Counted from the first letter of the stretch, positions 7,697 through 13,368 are shown. The stretch: 17,684 nt of DNA from Clostridia bacterium (GCA_900754175.1 CAAEBS010000106.1:1-17684), one strand, 5' to 3'. Notes: a model not told the origin generated them from the letters alone. Program-made: numbers and translations.

Positions 7697-7727
7697 TTGC
7701 AATGTCGCTTTTCATATTGCAAAATCG
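7696..7727. promoter_or_regulatory. Two direct 12-bp repeats, probable AraC-family binding sites
   Basis: ATTGCAATGTCG (7696-7707) and ATTGCAAAATCG (7716-7727) match at 10 of 12 positions and start 20 bp apart, about two helical turns. AraC-family dimers commonly bind such direct repeats next to the -35 box they activate. They lie between the divergent promoters of the operon and the regulator gene, adjoining the operon -35, so activation of the operon by the 7818-8735 product is the simplest reading. Inference, not shown. Confidence 0.55.
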
Positions 7728-7758
7728 ACTTACTTTCGGAGTAATTTTTGAAATAATA

Positions 7759-7787
7759 TTGACAATTTCCAATAAGAATGGTACAAT
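7759..7787 (+). promoter_or_regulatory. Sigma-A promoter of the AraC-family regulator
   Basis: TTGACA (7759-7764), 17-bp spacer, TACAAT (7782-7787), near-consensus. The start would fall near 7794, giving a leader of about 24 nt with AAGGAGG just before the ATG. Its -35 is 62 bp from that of the divergent operon promoter, so both can be controlled from the shared region. Confidence 0.8.
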
Positions 7788-7817
7788 CAAACCGTAACGA
7801 AAAAAGGAGGTGCCACC

Positions 7818-8735
7818 ATGACAACCAAAGAAATCGAGAATCTGCCCGTAATCTACGAGGACTATCCCCCGAGAGAGCCGGGCGATTTTGTCTGCACCTC
7901 CTTTTTTCACCTGCGCACCACCTCGCTGGAGAAACTGCACTTTCATTCCGCCATGGAAATCGGCAGATGTATCACCGGTTCCGGCTACTGCTGTATCAAC
8001 AACCAGCTCCAGCCCTTTTCCCCCGGTGACATCCATATCATTCTTCCCTACCAACCGCATTACAACATCGCCGCCTCCGAAAGCACCGACTGCCTGTGGC
8101 ATTTCACAAGTTTTGAGCTTCTGAAGGTCACCAGTGAAAACCTGAAGATCGACCCGCAGTTCATCGTCTCGCTCATCAACGGTAAGATGACCGCCAGCGG
8201 CATCTTCACCCCCAAGGGCAACCCGAAGCTGGTGGCAGTGGTCAACGATATCATCAACGAATCGCTTACCCCCGCCAGCGAATACCGTGCGGAACTGCTG
8301 AGCGCCGATATCGTCCGGCTTCTGATCCGGCTTTCCCGTCTCAGCTCGGAGCGCAAGACCCCGGTCAATATCCTTTCCACCGGCTACCTGGAAATGATCC
8401 TCCCCTCCCTCAGCTACGTTTCCAACACCATTTTCAGACGTGGCGTGCCCACCGTGCACGGCATGGCGGAGGCGTGCAACATGAGCGAATCCTATTTTCG
8501 TAAGGTCTTTCAGGAGCTGATCGGAAGCGCACCGAAAAACTATATCGACCGGGCGCTGGTCAGCCGTGCAGCGCAAAAGCTCATCTCCACCGACCTGCCC
8601 ATATCCGAAATCATTGAAAGGCTCGGCATTACCGAACCGTCCACCTTTTACCGGAAGTTCGTCCGCTATTACGAAATGTCGCCCAACGACTACCGGAAAA
8701 TGCACCGCTCTGCCGACCGGAAACCACGGATCTGA
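7818..8735 (+). CDS. AraC-family transcriptional regulator, divergent to the operon
   Basis: A 305-residue cytoplasmic DNA-binding protein. The N-terminal cupin-like sensor shows HFHSAMEIG (41-49), GSGYCCINNQ and PFSPGDIHIILPYQPH (66-81), the double-stranded beta-helix pattern that binds sugars in AraC-type proteins. Residues about 205-295 hold the two helix-turn-helix units: MAEACNMSESYFRKVFQEL, then ISEIIERLGITEPSTFYRKF with the family end motif SPNDYRK. Full length for the family. The start has AAGGAGG seven bases upstream and its own promoter. Its position, back to back with the arabinofuranosidase operon, makes it the likely local regulator; direct repeats at 7696-7727 are candidate sites. 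The inducing sugar cannot be read from sequence. Confidence 0.92.
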   Translation: MTTKEIENLPVIYEDYPPREPGDFVCTSFFHLRTTSLEKLHFHSAMEIGRCITGSGYCCINNQLQPFSPGDIHIILPYQPHYNIAASESTDCLWHFTSFELLKVTSENLKIDPQFIVSLINGKMTASGIFTPKGNPKLVAVVNDIINESLTPASEYRAELLSADIVRLLIRLSRLSSERKTPVNILSTGYLEMILPSLSYVSNTIFRRGVPTVHGMAEACNMSESYFRKVFQELIGSAPKNYIDRALVSRAAQKLISTDLPISEIIERLGITEPSTFYRKFVRYYEMSPNDYRKMHRSADRKPRI

Positions 8736-8750
8736 ATGGCAGACCAAAAG

Positions 8751-8788
8751 AAAAAAACGACTGCGGCACGCACCACAGTCGTTTTTTT
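8751..8788. terminator. Bidirectional intrinsic terminator between convergent AraC genes
   Basis: A perfect 13-bp inverted repeat, AAAAAAACGACTG (8751-8763) and CAGTCGTTTTTTT (8776-8788). The stem core CGACTG/CAGTCG is flanked by A and T runs, so it gives a U-tract on both strands. It lies 15 bp after one regulator stop and 20 bp before the other. Confidence 0.92.
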
Positions 8789-8808
8789 ACATTATATTAT
8801 ATTTACCT

Positions 8809-9600
8809 TCAAGAGTATCTTCTGTATTCCGAAGGCAATACCCCGGTGACCGATTTGAAGATCTTGCGGAAATAGTAGCCCGAATGAAATCCATTCTCCT
8901 CCGCAATATTCTCGATCGTTTTGTCGGTCGTCACCAGCGGCTCCATCGCTTTCTGAACCCGCAGACTGTTCAGGTACGCCACCGGTGAGGTCCCGAGGTA
9001 TTCCTGAAACATATGGTAAAGATGCGATTCGCTGAGATAGCACGCCCTGGATATCTCCGATACCCGGGAAAGCGTGCGGTAATTTTCATGGATGTACTCG
9101 ATCGCACCCTGCAATGCAAAAGGAATGTTCACCTTGCAGCTGTCCTCAATCCTGGGGTAGACCTTGGCGCACAGCGCATAAAAATCCGCCATTGCCTCCA
9201 TGCCGTCCGCATCCTGTTGCGTCTGCGCCAGCATCATCCGGTCAAAACATCCCCGGACGTCCTCCCCGACGTTCTCGATCTGCCGGATGCGGACCGAGTG
9301 GAACACCGGCGAAACAGACTCCAGCATCCGGAAATGAACGCTGACAAACCGGATCTTCGGCTTTCCCGTCCAGCAGTAAGAATACTGTAACCCCTCCGGC
9401 ACAAAAATAAAGTCGCCCGCCTTGACATCTATCCGTTCGGAAAGCGTGAAAAAGCTGCCCTCTCCCTCCAGAATCAATCCGAAAGAATTGTATGTCTCCC
9501 GCTTTTTGATTTCAAAACGGTGCACCGTATCGTATTCCGATACCTGCACCGAAAGTGAGGAAACAAACAGATTTTCATCAAGCGCTATTTTGGTGTCCAT
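8809..9600 (-). CDS. Second AraC-family transcriptional regulator
   Basis: A 263-residue protein with a short N-terminal cupin region (GLILEGEGSFFTL 41-53, VKAGDFIFVPEGLQYSY 59-75) and a C-terminal pair of helix-turn-helix units: RVSEISRACYLSESHLYHMF (179-198) and TIENIAEENGFHSGYYFRKI (228-247), ending in the family motif LPSEYRRY. It converges on the first AraC gene, sharing a terminator, and is unlike it in the sensor domain, so it is not a recent duplicate. The ATG at 9600 has no ribosome site at normal distance; the nearest good one (GGAAGGAG, 9633-9640) is 32 nt upstream, beyond a small hairpin, and no better in-frame start is visible. Its target is not evident; it may act on the neighbouring operon or elsewhere. 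Confidence 0.9.
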   Translation of the reverse strand: MDTKIALDENLFVSSLSVQVSEYDTVHRFEIKKRETYNSFGLILEGEGSFFTLSERIDVKAGDFIFVPEGLQYSYCWTGKPKIRFVSVHFRMLESVSPVFHSVRIRQIENVGEDVRGCFDRMMLAQTQQDADGMEAMADFYALCAKVYPRIEDSCKVNIPFALQGAIEYIHENYRTLSRVSEISRACYLSESHLYHMFQEYLGTSPVAYLNSLRVQKAMEPLVTTDKTIENIAEENGFHSGYYFRKIFKSVTGVLPSEYRRYS

Positions 9601-9615
9601 GGGATAAACTGCAAT

Positions 9616-9640
9616 CTTTGCCCGGCAAAGAGCTCCTTCC
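9616..9640 (-). promoter_or_regulatory. Hairpin between ribosome site and start of the second AraC gene
   Basis: CTTTGCC-C-GGCAAAG (9616-9630) is a 15-base dyad lying between the ribosome site GGAAGGAG (9640-9633) and the ATG (9600). Folding would shorten the effective spacing from 32 to about 17 nt. It could control translation or be a DNA operator for autoregulation. The leader also contains CGGCGGA/TCCGCCG arms around 9662-9681. Confidence 0.35.
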
Positions 9641-9722
9641 TTGAAAAATACCGTGCATTTCCGGCGGAATTCACCTCCGCCGTGCGGGAGTAAACGTCCT
9701 CCCCCTGCAAAAAACTGTAAAA

Positions 9723-9751
9723 ATTATATCACTTCCAAACGCAGTTGTCAA
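9723..9751 (-). promoter_or_regulatory. Consensus sigma-A promoter of the second AraC gene
   Basis: On the minus strand: TTGACA (9746-9751), 17-bp spacer, TATAAT (9723-9728), a perfect match to consensus. Predicted leader about 115 nt. A promoter this strong in front of a regulator with a poorly placed ribosome site suggests control after initiation or by a bound repressor. Confidence 0.85.
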
Positions 9752-9755
9752 GAAA

Positions 9756-9800
9756 TTTTCAATAAAAATTTTTTATTTGTGCAAAAAAATTTATTGAAAA
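9756..9800. repeat. AT-rich inverted repeat upstream of the second AraC promoter
   Basis: TTTTCAATAAA (9756-9766) and TTTATTGAAAA (9790-9800) are exact 11-bp inverted arms with a 23-base AT-rich spacer containing TTTGTGCAAAA. It begins five bases beyond the -35 box. It may be an operator, or it may mark the left edge of the AT-rich integrase island that starts here. Confidence 0.5.
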
Positions 9801-9873
9801 GCCATACATGAATATAATTAAAGCAATAACACCCTCAAATTTTCCGAATTTTACAAATAATATCTATCTGTCG

Positions 9874-9903
9874 TTGACCTTTGATACCAATATATGATAT
9901 AAT
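9874..9903 (+). promoter_or_regulatory. Promoter of the integrase gene
   Basis: TTGACC (9874-9879), 18-bp spacer, TATAAT (9898-9903). Transcription would begin near 9910, just 26 bases before the terminator hairpin at 9936. Confidence 0.7.
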
Positions 9904-9935
9904 TATGTGATTTTATCTTACGATAGGTTACTGAT

Positions 9936-9961
9936 TGCCGCACGGTTGTGCGGCATTTTTT
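9936..9961 (+). terminator. Intrinsic terminator inside the integrase leader
   Basis: TGCCGCAC-GGTT-GTGCGGCA (9936-9955) is a perfect 8-bp GC-rich stem with a 4-base loop, followed by six T (9956-9961). It sits between the promoter at 9874-9903 and the integrase ribosome site (AAAGGGGG, 9966-9972). It would stop most transcripts before the gene, or shield the integrase from incoming transcription, so integrase expression probably needs readthrough or another start. Confidence 0.88.
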
Positions 9962-9982
9962 ATTAAAGGGGGATTTTGAAAG

Positions 9983-10906
9983 ATGAAAGTCAAGGAATGG
10001 TTACCGGTATGGCTGAAAAATTACATAAAACCGACGGCAAAAGAGAAAACCTATGTCCGTTATTCCGAGATTGTGAAAAATCATTTAATACCGTACATTG
10101 GGAAATTAGAGATTGTGGATGTCACACCGCTGACCATGCAACAAATGGTAACCGAACTTTCTGCGCATGGCAATCTCCGGACAGGCGGTGGGCTGTCTGC
10201 CAATACGGTAAATGCAATCATTACCGTAATGCAAGCCGCTTTGCAGGTGGCATATCATCTCGGCTATCTTCCGGAATATACCGCCGATAAGGTGAAGCGC
10301 CCGAAGGCGGCGGAAAAGCAGATCGAGTGTTTTACGGTAGAAGAACAGAAAAAGATTGAAACGGCGGTGCTTGCCGACAGACGCCCGAAGATGTTCGGAA
10401 TCGTGCTTTGTCTTTACACCGGGTTGCGCATCGGAGAATTGCTTGCGCTTGAGTGGTCGGATGTGGATTTTTCAAAGGGTGAGTTGACGATCAGCAAAAG
10501 TTGTCATGACGGCAAAAAAGATGGCAGATACTGCCGCCTGACAGAAGCGCCGAAAACGCCGACCTCCCGTCGTATCGTTCCGATTCCGAAGCAACTATTG
10601 CCGCTTCTGCGTGAGCAAAAGAAAAAGTCCTCCTCCGCATTTGTTGTCGGAGAAGACAAGGTGCAGACGGTGCGCTCTTATCAGTACAGTTTCAGTTTGC
10701 TACTCCGCCGTATCGGCGTTCCGCATCGTGGGTTTCATGCTCTCCGGCATACCTTTGCTACCCGTGCGCTGGAGTGCGGAATGGATGTCAAAACGCTGGC
10801 AGAAATCCTCGGTCACAAGAACCCGACCGTCACGCTGAACCGCTATGTTCACAGTCTTATGCCGCATAAACACGAGATGATGAACCGCCTCGGAAAACTA
10901 CTATAA
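9983..10906 (+). CDS. Tyrosine recombinase / phage-type integrase
   Basis: A 307-residue site-specific recombinase that cuts and rejoins DNA through a covalent tyrosine link. The N-terminal 110 residues are the SAM-like core-binding domain (TAKEKTYVRYSEIVKNHLIP, SANTVNAIITVMQAALQVA). The catalytic domain has every expected residue: R149 in TGLRIGE, K191, H252 and R255 in HALRHTFATR, H278 in LGHKN and nucleophile Y288 in NRYVHS. It lacks the extra N-terminal arm-binding domain of the roughly 400-residue Tn916-type integrases, so it is a short form. The ribosome site AAAGGGGG is about 10 bases from the ATG, directly after an intrinsic terminator. No excisionase gene is obvious nearby. It is the only clear mobility gene of the island. 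Confidence 0.93.
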   Translation: MKVKEWLPVWLKNYIKPTAKEKTYVRYSEIVKNHLIPYIGKLEIVDVTPLTMQQMVTELSAHGNLRTGGGLSANTVNAIITVMQAALQVAYHLGYLPEYTADKVKRPKAAEKQIECFTVEEQKKIETAVLADRRPKMFGIVLCLYTGLRIGELLALEWSDVDFSKGELTISKSCHDGKKDGRYCRLTEAPKTPTSRRIVPIPKQLLPLLREQKKKSSSAFVVGEDKVQTVRSYQYSFSLLLRRIGVPHRGFHALRHTFATRALECGMDVKTLAEILGHKNPTVTLNRYVHSLMPHKHEMMNRLGKLL

Positions 10907-10908
10907 AA

Positions 10909-11178
10909 AATGCATCTATTGTAACAATAGGTGAAAAACAAATTAATATAAAAGGGGAATTTGCTACGGCATATGCATTTGAAAAAAGTTATTATATCGA
11001 CTGTAAAAATTGTCACAAGACTGTATGTTACAAAGAAAGTGAGGTTTCCGAAACGACAGAAGAATTACCCGTTAATGAAGATCAAGATGTTTGGTTTCTC
11101 TGTGATGTGACCTCTATTAAATGCCCGAGTTGTAAGCGCAGAATTATAATCAAAAAAGAATTGTTAGAAGGACTTTGA
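10909..11178 (+). pseudogene. Headless zinc-ribbon gene remnant
   Basis: After the integrase stop, a frame stays open to TGA at 11176-11178 and reads like a real protein end: INIKGEFATAYAFEKSYYID, then CKNCHKTVC, and about 45 residues later CPSCKRR, two Cys pairs typical of a zinc ribbon. The frame is open back to a stop at 10867 within the integrase gene but contains no ATG, GTG, TTG or CTG start before the conserved-looking part. It is best read as the 3' end of a gene whose 5' end was lost, possibly when the integrase arrived. An ATT start is the only alternative. The parent family is not recognised. Confidence 0.55.
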
Positions 11179-11211
11179 AAATAAAGAAATGTTATTGGAC
11201 GGTATAAATGG

Positions 11212-11352
11212 ATGATAATTTTGTTGATTCTGTTTTTTATATTACGACGGTGTTGGAAAGACTCGAAAGAGACGTGCGGAAAGATTGAAGCAATTGCGTT
11301 CTGGGTTTTGTCTGCCGTTTATTTCTTTCTGATGTTCTACTTTTCGAAGTAG
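11212..11352 (+). CDS. Small putative membrane protein (46 residues)
   Basis: The frame from ATG 11212 encodes two hydrophobic segments, MIILLILFFIL at the start and IAFWVLSAVYFFLMFYF near the end, joined by a charged loop with two Cys (CWKDSKETC). No strong ribosome site precedes it. An overlapping frame from ATG 11208 gives a 26-residue soluble peptide instead (to 11288), so which one is used is open. It lies 15 bp before another tiny membrane frame, suggesting a pair. No family recognised. Confidence 0.4.
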   Translation: MIILLILFFILRRCWKDSKETCGKIEAIAFWVLSAVYFFLMFYFSK

Positions 11353-11367
11353 AAAGGAGGTGATGAA

Positions 11368-11436
11368 ATGAGCGCTTTTGGCATTATCGTGGTAATAGTA
11401 TTAATAATTGCCTTTATTCAACTCCATAAAATGTAG
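11368..11436 (+). CDS. 22-residue single-span membrane peptide
   Basis: AAAGGAGGTGAT (11353-11364), a near-complete match to the 16S anti-Shine-Dalgarno tail, stands seven bases before ATG 11368. The product is MSAF followed by one continuous hydrophobic span (GIIVVIVLIIAFI) and a short polar end (QLHKM). That ribosome site makes translation likely despite the size. Single-span peptides of this kind include type I toxins and regulatory membrane peptides, but nothing here identifies which; no antisense RNA promoter was recognised. Confidence 0.5.
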   Translation: MSAFGIIVVIVLIIAFIQLHKM

Positions 11437-11449
11437 TTAAGAGGGATAT

Positions 11450-11503
11450 ATGCGTTTTAAAAGTTTTAAAGAACATAAAAATGGAATACACTTTGAAATA
11501 TAG
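11450..11503 (+). CDS. Possible 17-residue peptide or gene fragment
   Basis: ATG 11450, preceded by AGAGGG at short spacing, opens a 17-codon basic peptide ending at TAG 11501-11503. It is too short to recognise and may be a leader or a decayed gene start ahead of the 80-residue gene. Confidence 0.2.
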   Translation: MRFKSFKEHKNGIHFEI

Positions 11504-11537
11504 ATCAATAAATAGTACAAAAGGAGACCACGAAAAC

Positions 11538-11780
11538 ATGAAATTGAATAATCTTTCAGATGTTCAGCACTATCTTGACAAATGGTGCAATGTTCCTGCT
11601 GAAAAATTACCATTTGATTTTTATGTACCTTTAGAGGAATTTTTTGCACCAAACGAAAAAGACGCCATTCAGATGGATCTTCGTTGCTTTATTTACAACG
11701 ATTATATGGACAAGAAGATATCCTTTGAGGAGATGTTGAAGCAAATAGATTTGCTCTCAAAAGGTATTGTCATTGACTAA
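11538..11780 (+). CDS. Unknown 80-residue soluble protein
   Basis: The ATG at 11538 has AAAAGGAG about 11 bases upstream and is preferred over an in-frame ATG at 11481, which has no ribosome site. The protein is acidic, predicted mostly helical, and without signal or membrane segment: DVQHYLDKWCNVPAEKLP, EEFFAPNEKDAIQMDLRCFI, FEEMLKQIDLLSKG. A terminator follows three bases after the stop, supporting a real transcription unit. It is AT-rich like the rest of the island. The style resembles small accessory or phage-island proteins, possibly an immunity-type protein, but no function can be assigned. Confidence 0.7.
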   Translation: MKLNNLSDVQHYLDKWCNVPAEKLPFDFYVPLEEFFAPNEKDAIQMDLRCFIYNDYMDKKISFEEMLKQIDLLSKGIVID

Positions 11781-11782
11781 TT

Positions 11783-11813
11783 AAAAGCCCCAACCTTTTC
11801 GGTTGAGGCTTTT
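11783..11813 (+). terminator. Intrinsic terminator of the island genes
   Basis: AAAAGCC-C-CAACC (11783-11795) pairs with GGTTG-A-GGCTTTT (11801-11813) around a TTTTC loop, with a single C/A mismatch and a closing T run. It follows the 80-residue gene directly and works on either strand. Confidence 0.88.
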
Positions 11814-11822
11814 CCTAAAATA

Positions 11823-11868
11823 ATCGAGTGTTCATATCAGTTTCTCAGATCTGTTATGAACACTCGAT
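11823..11868 (-). terminator. Perfect 14-bp inverted repeat abutting the tRNA 3' end
   Basis: ATCGAGTGTTCATA (11823-11836) and TATGAACACTCGAT (11855-11868) with an 18-base loop that itself contains CAGATCTG. It begins one base past the tRNA CCA end, so on the tRNA strand it can act as the tRNA terminator, followed by TATTTTAGG, a weak U-tract. Its position at the tRNA/island junction also suits a recombinase core or arm site. Confidence 0.55.
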
Positions 11869-11869
11869 A

Positions 11870-11952
11870 TGGTGCGGGTAACAGGACTTGAACCTGCACG
11901 GTTGCCCAATGGATCCTAAATCCATCGTGTCTGCCAATTCCACCATACCCGC
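11870..11952 (-). tRNA. tRNA-Leu (anticodon UAG), CCA encoded
   Basis: Acceptor stem GCGGGTA pairs perfectly with TACCCGC, followed by ACCA. The anticodon stem ATGGA/TCCAT holds the loop TTTAGGA, giving anticodon UAG (bases 11926-11928), which reads CUA and other CUN leucine codons. The T arm is GCAGG-TTCAAGT-CCTGT. A longer variable arm (GGGCAACC) marks it as a class II tRNA, as expected for leucine. Length 83 nt with CCA. Confidence 0.96.
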
Positions 11953-11961
11953 AGCTTTTTT

Positions 11962-11990
11962 ATTGTAGCATATCCTTCTTTTTTTGTCAA
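11962..11990 (-). promoter_or_regulatory. Consensus promoter of tRNA-Leu
   Basis: On the minus strand: TTGACA (11985-11990), 17-bp spacer, TACAAT (11962-11967), placing the start only a few bases before the mature tRNA 5' end. Confidence 0.88.
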
Positions 11991-12024
11991 GACAATTCCT
12001 GTGATCCGACATGAAATCTTACCC

Positions 12025-12059
12025 CTTTAACCGCCGCAGAAAATCTGCGGCGGTTAAAG
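12025..12059 (-). terminator. Very stable hairpin after hflX, without a U-tract
   Basis: A perfect 16-bp stem, CTTTAACCGCCGCAGA (12025-12040) with TCTGCGGCGGTTAAAG (12044-12059) and an AAA loop. It lies 29 bases past the hflX stop, where a terminator is expected, but on that strand GGGGTAAG follows rather than T residues. It could be an RNA 3'-end protector, a factor-dependent stop, or the barrier between hflX and the tRNA promoter. Confidence 0.6.
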
Positions 12060-12087
12060 TTTCGGATATGTCCTGCAGTGACCGAAA

Positions 12088-13368
12088 TCACTCGGAATCC
12101 TTTTCCTCATATTGGCGCATCATGCCCCGGGCTTTGGCGTCGGCAAGGGCGACAACGGTGATTGCCTCGGCGCCGTATTCCACCGATTCCACGTTGGCGA
12201 CCCGGTAAAGCGTATTCAGGGCGCCGGCGTCCCGGTTGGGGATCACGTAGGTCATGCGGCGTTTACCATCGGTGACCATGGCTTCCAGCCTTGCGATCAT
12301 CTCTCCGACGCCCTGCCCCGTCTGCGCTGAAATGCTGACCAGATTTTCCCGCATTGCCTCCTGTCCTACGCCGAACAGGTTGCTCCCCGGCTTGTCGCAC
12401 TTATTGAAAACGTACAGCGTCGGTTTATCCGCCGCCGACAGCTCGGAAAGCAATTCCTCCGTAACTTTCAGGTGCTCCCGGAATTCCGGGTCGGATGCGT
12501 CGCAAAGGATCAGCAGATAATCCGCCCGGCAAACCTCCTCCAGCGTAGAGCGGAAAGCGCTGACCAGGTGGTGCGGCAATTTCCGGATAAATCCCACGGT
12601 ATCGGTCAGCAGGATCTGCTCCCCACAGGGGAGCGTATATTTTCTGGTGGTGGGATCGAGCGTGGCAAACAGCTTGTCCTCCGCCAGAATTCCCGCATCG
12701 GTCAGGCGGTTGAGCAGGGTGGACTTGCCGGCGTTGGTGTAGCCCACGATCGCTACCTCCGGGATACCGCTCCGGTCCCGGGACGCCCGCATGGTCCGGC
12801 GGTTCTTATCCATTTCGGCGATCTGCGCCTCCAATGCCCGGATCCTCCGGTTCATATGCCGGCGGTCGGTTTCCAGTCTGGATTCTCCGGGTCCCCGGGT
12901 GCCGATACCGCCGCCGAGCCGTGAAAGCTCGGTGCCGTGTCCGGTCAGCCTGGGGGCGGTATATTTCAGCTGTGCCAGCTCCACCTGGAGCTTTCCCTCC
13001 CCCGTGACGGCGTGGAGAGCAAAAATATCGAGAATGAGCATGGTACGGTCGATGACCCGCACGGAATCGCCCAGAATCCCCTCCAGGTTCCGGAGCTGAG
13101 ACGGTGAAAGCTCGCAATCGAAAACGACAAGCGTGACGTCGTTACAGGCGCACAGATAGGCGAGTTCCGCCGCCTTTCCGCTTCCGATCACCGTCCGCAC
13201 GTCCGGGGTATCCTTATTCTGCGTCAGCCTTGCCACGCACGACCCGCCCGCCGTTTTCAGCAGTCCCTCCAGCTCGTCAAGGCTCCGGTCCACGCTCTCC
13301 TGCGTTTCTCCCTTTCCGACAAGCCCGACCAGAACGGCACGGTCCTGTATTTTTTCTTCCTGTTGCAT
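12088..13368 (-). CDS. hflX: HflX, ribosome-associated GTPase
   Basis: A 426-residue GTPase of the TRAFAC Obg-HflX group. HflX binds the 50S subunit and splits stalled or hibernating 70S ribosomes after stress. The N-terminal HflX domain includes VIGSGKAAEL, DRTMLILDIFA and the signature GGGIGTRGPGE (152-162), then a coiled-coil linker. The G domain shows all motifs: G1 GYTNAGKST (209-217), G2 TLDPTTR (236-242), G3 DTVGF (256-260), G4 NKCD (322-325) and G5 SISA. The start at 13368 has GAAAGGAG seven bases upstream; an upstream in-frame ATG at 13425 would have no ribosome site and would begin inside the preceding terminator hairpin. It follows rpmE on the same strand, both ribosome-linked, although a terminator lies between them. 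Confidence 0.97.
   Translation of the reverse strand: MQQEEKIQDRAVLVGLVGKGETQESVDRSLDELEGLLKTAGGSCVARLTQNKDTPDVRTVIGSGKAAELAYLCACNDVTLVVFDCELSPSQLRNLEGILGDSVRVIDRTMLILDIFALHAVTGEGKLQVELAQLKYTAPRLTGHGTELSRLGGGIGTRGPGESRLETDRRHMNRRIRALEAQIAEMDKNRRTMRASRDRSGIPEVAIVGYTNAGKSTLLNRLTDAGILAEDKLFATLDPTTRKYTLPCGEQILLTDTVGFIRKLPHHLVSAFRSTLEEVCRADYLLILCDASDPEFREHLKVTEELLSELSAADKPTLYVFNKCDKPGSNLFGVGQEAMRENLVSISAQTGQGVGEMIARLEAMVTDGKRRMTYVIPNRDAGALNTLYRVANVESVEYGAEAITVVALADAKARGMMRQYEEKDSE

Larger units (their letters stand above)
9756..11868. mobile_element. Candidate small integrative island next to tRNA-Leu
   Basis: Base composition falls sharply between about 9756 and 11868, most of all after the integrase gene. 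The stretch carries a complete tyrosine integrase, a headless gene fragment, tiny membrane-protein frames and an unknown gene, and stops exactly at the encoded CCA end of a tRNA-Leu gene, a common integration target. I looked for a copy of the tRNA 3' end at the far side and found none, so the boundaries and present mobility are not established. Confidence 0.4.

Noticed and set aside
7689..8747. 352-codon minus-strand frame opposite the first AraC gene
   Set aside because: It would span the intergenic promoters and the regulator; Gly/Asp/Val-rich with no recognisable domain.
9675..9700. Possible attachment-site copy of the tRNA-Leu 3' end
   Set aside because: Only GTGCGGG (seven bases) matches the tRNA end, and the following bases do not align; GCACGGTTG is also shared between 9936-9955 and the tRNA but is explained by the terminator hairpin.
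9808..9897. 29-codon frame upstream of the integrase
   Set aside because: No ribosome site, and its stop lies inside the spacer of the integrase promoter; AT-rich chance frame.
10880..10915. Programmed frameshift joining the integrase to the zinc-ribbon frame
   Set aside because: The zinc-ribbon frame is reachable by a -1 shift, but no proper slippery heptamer exists in the integrase frame before the stop, and the integrase already ends at its normal length.
11823..11868. Invertible promoter switch
   Set aside because: The loop between the inverted arms is only 18 bases, too short to carry a promoter.
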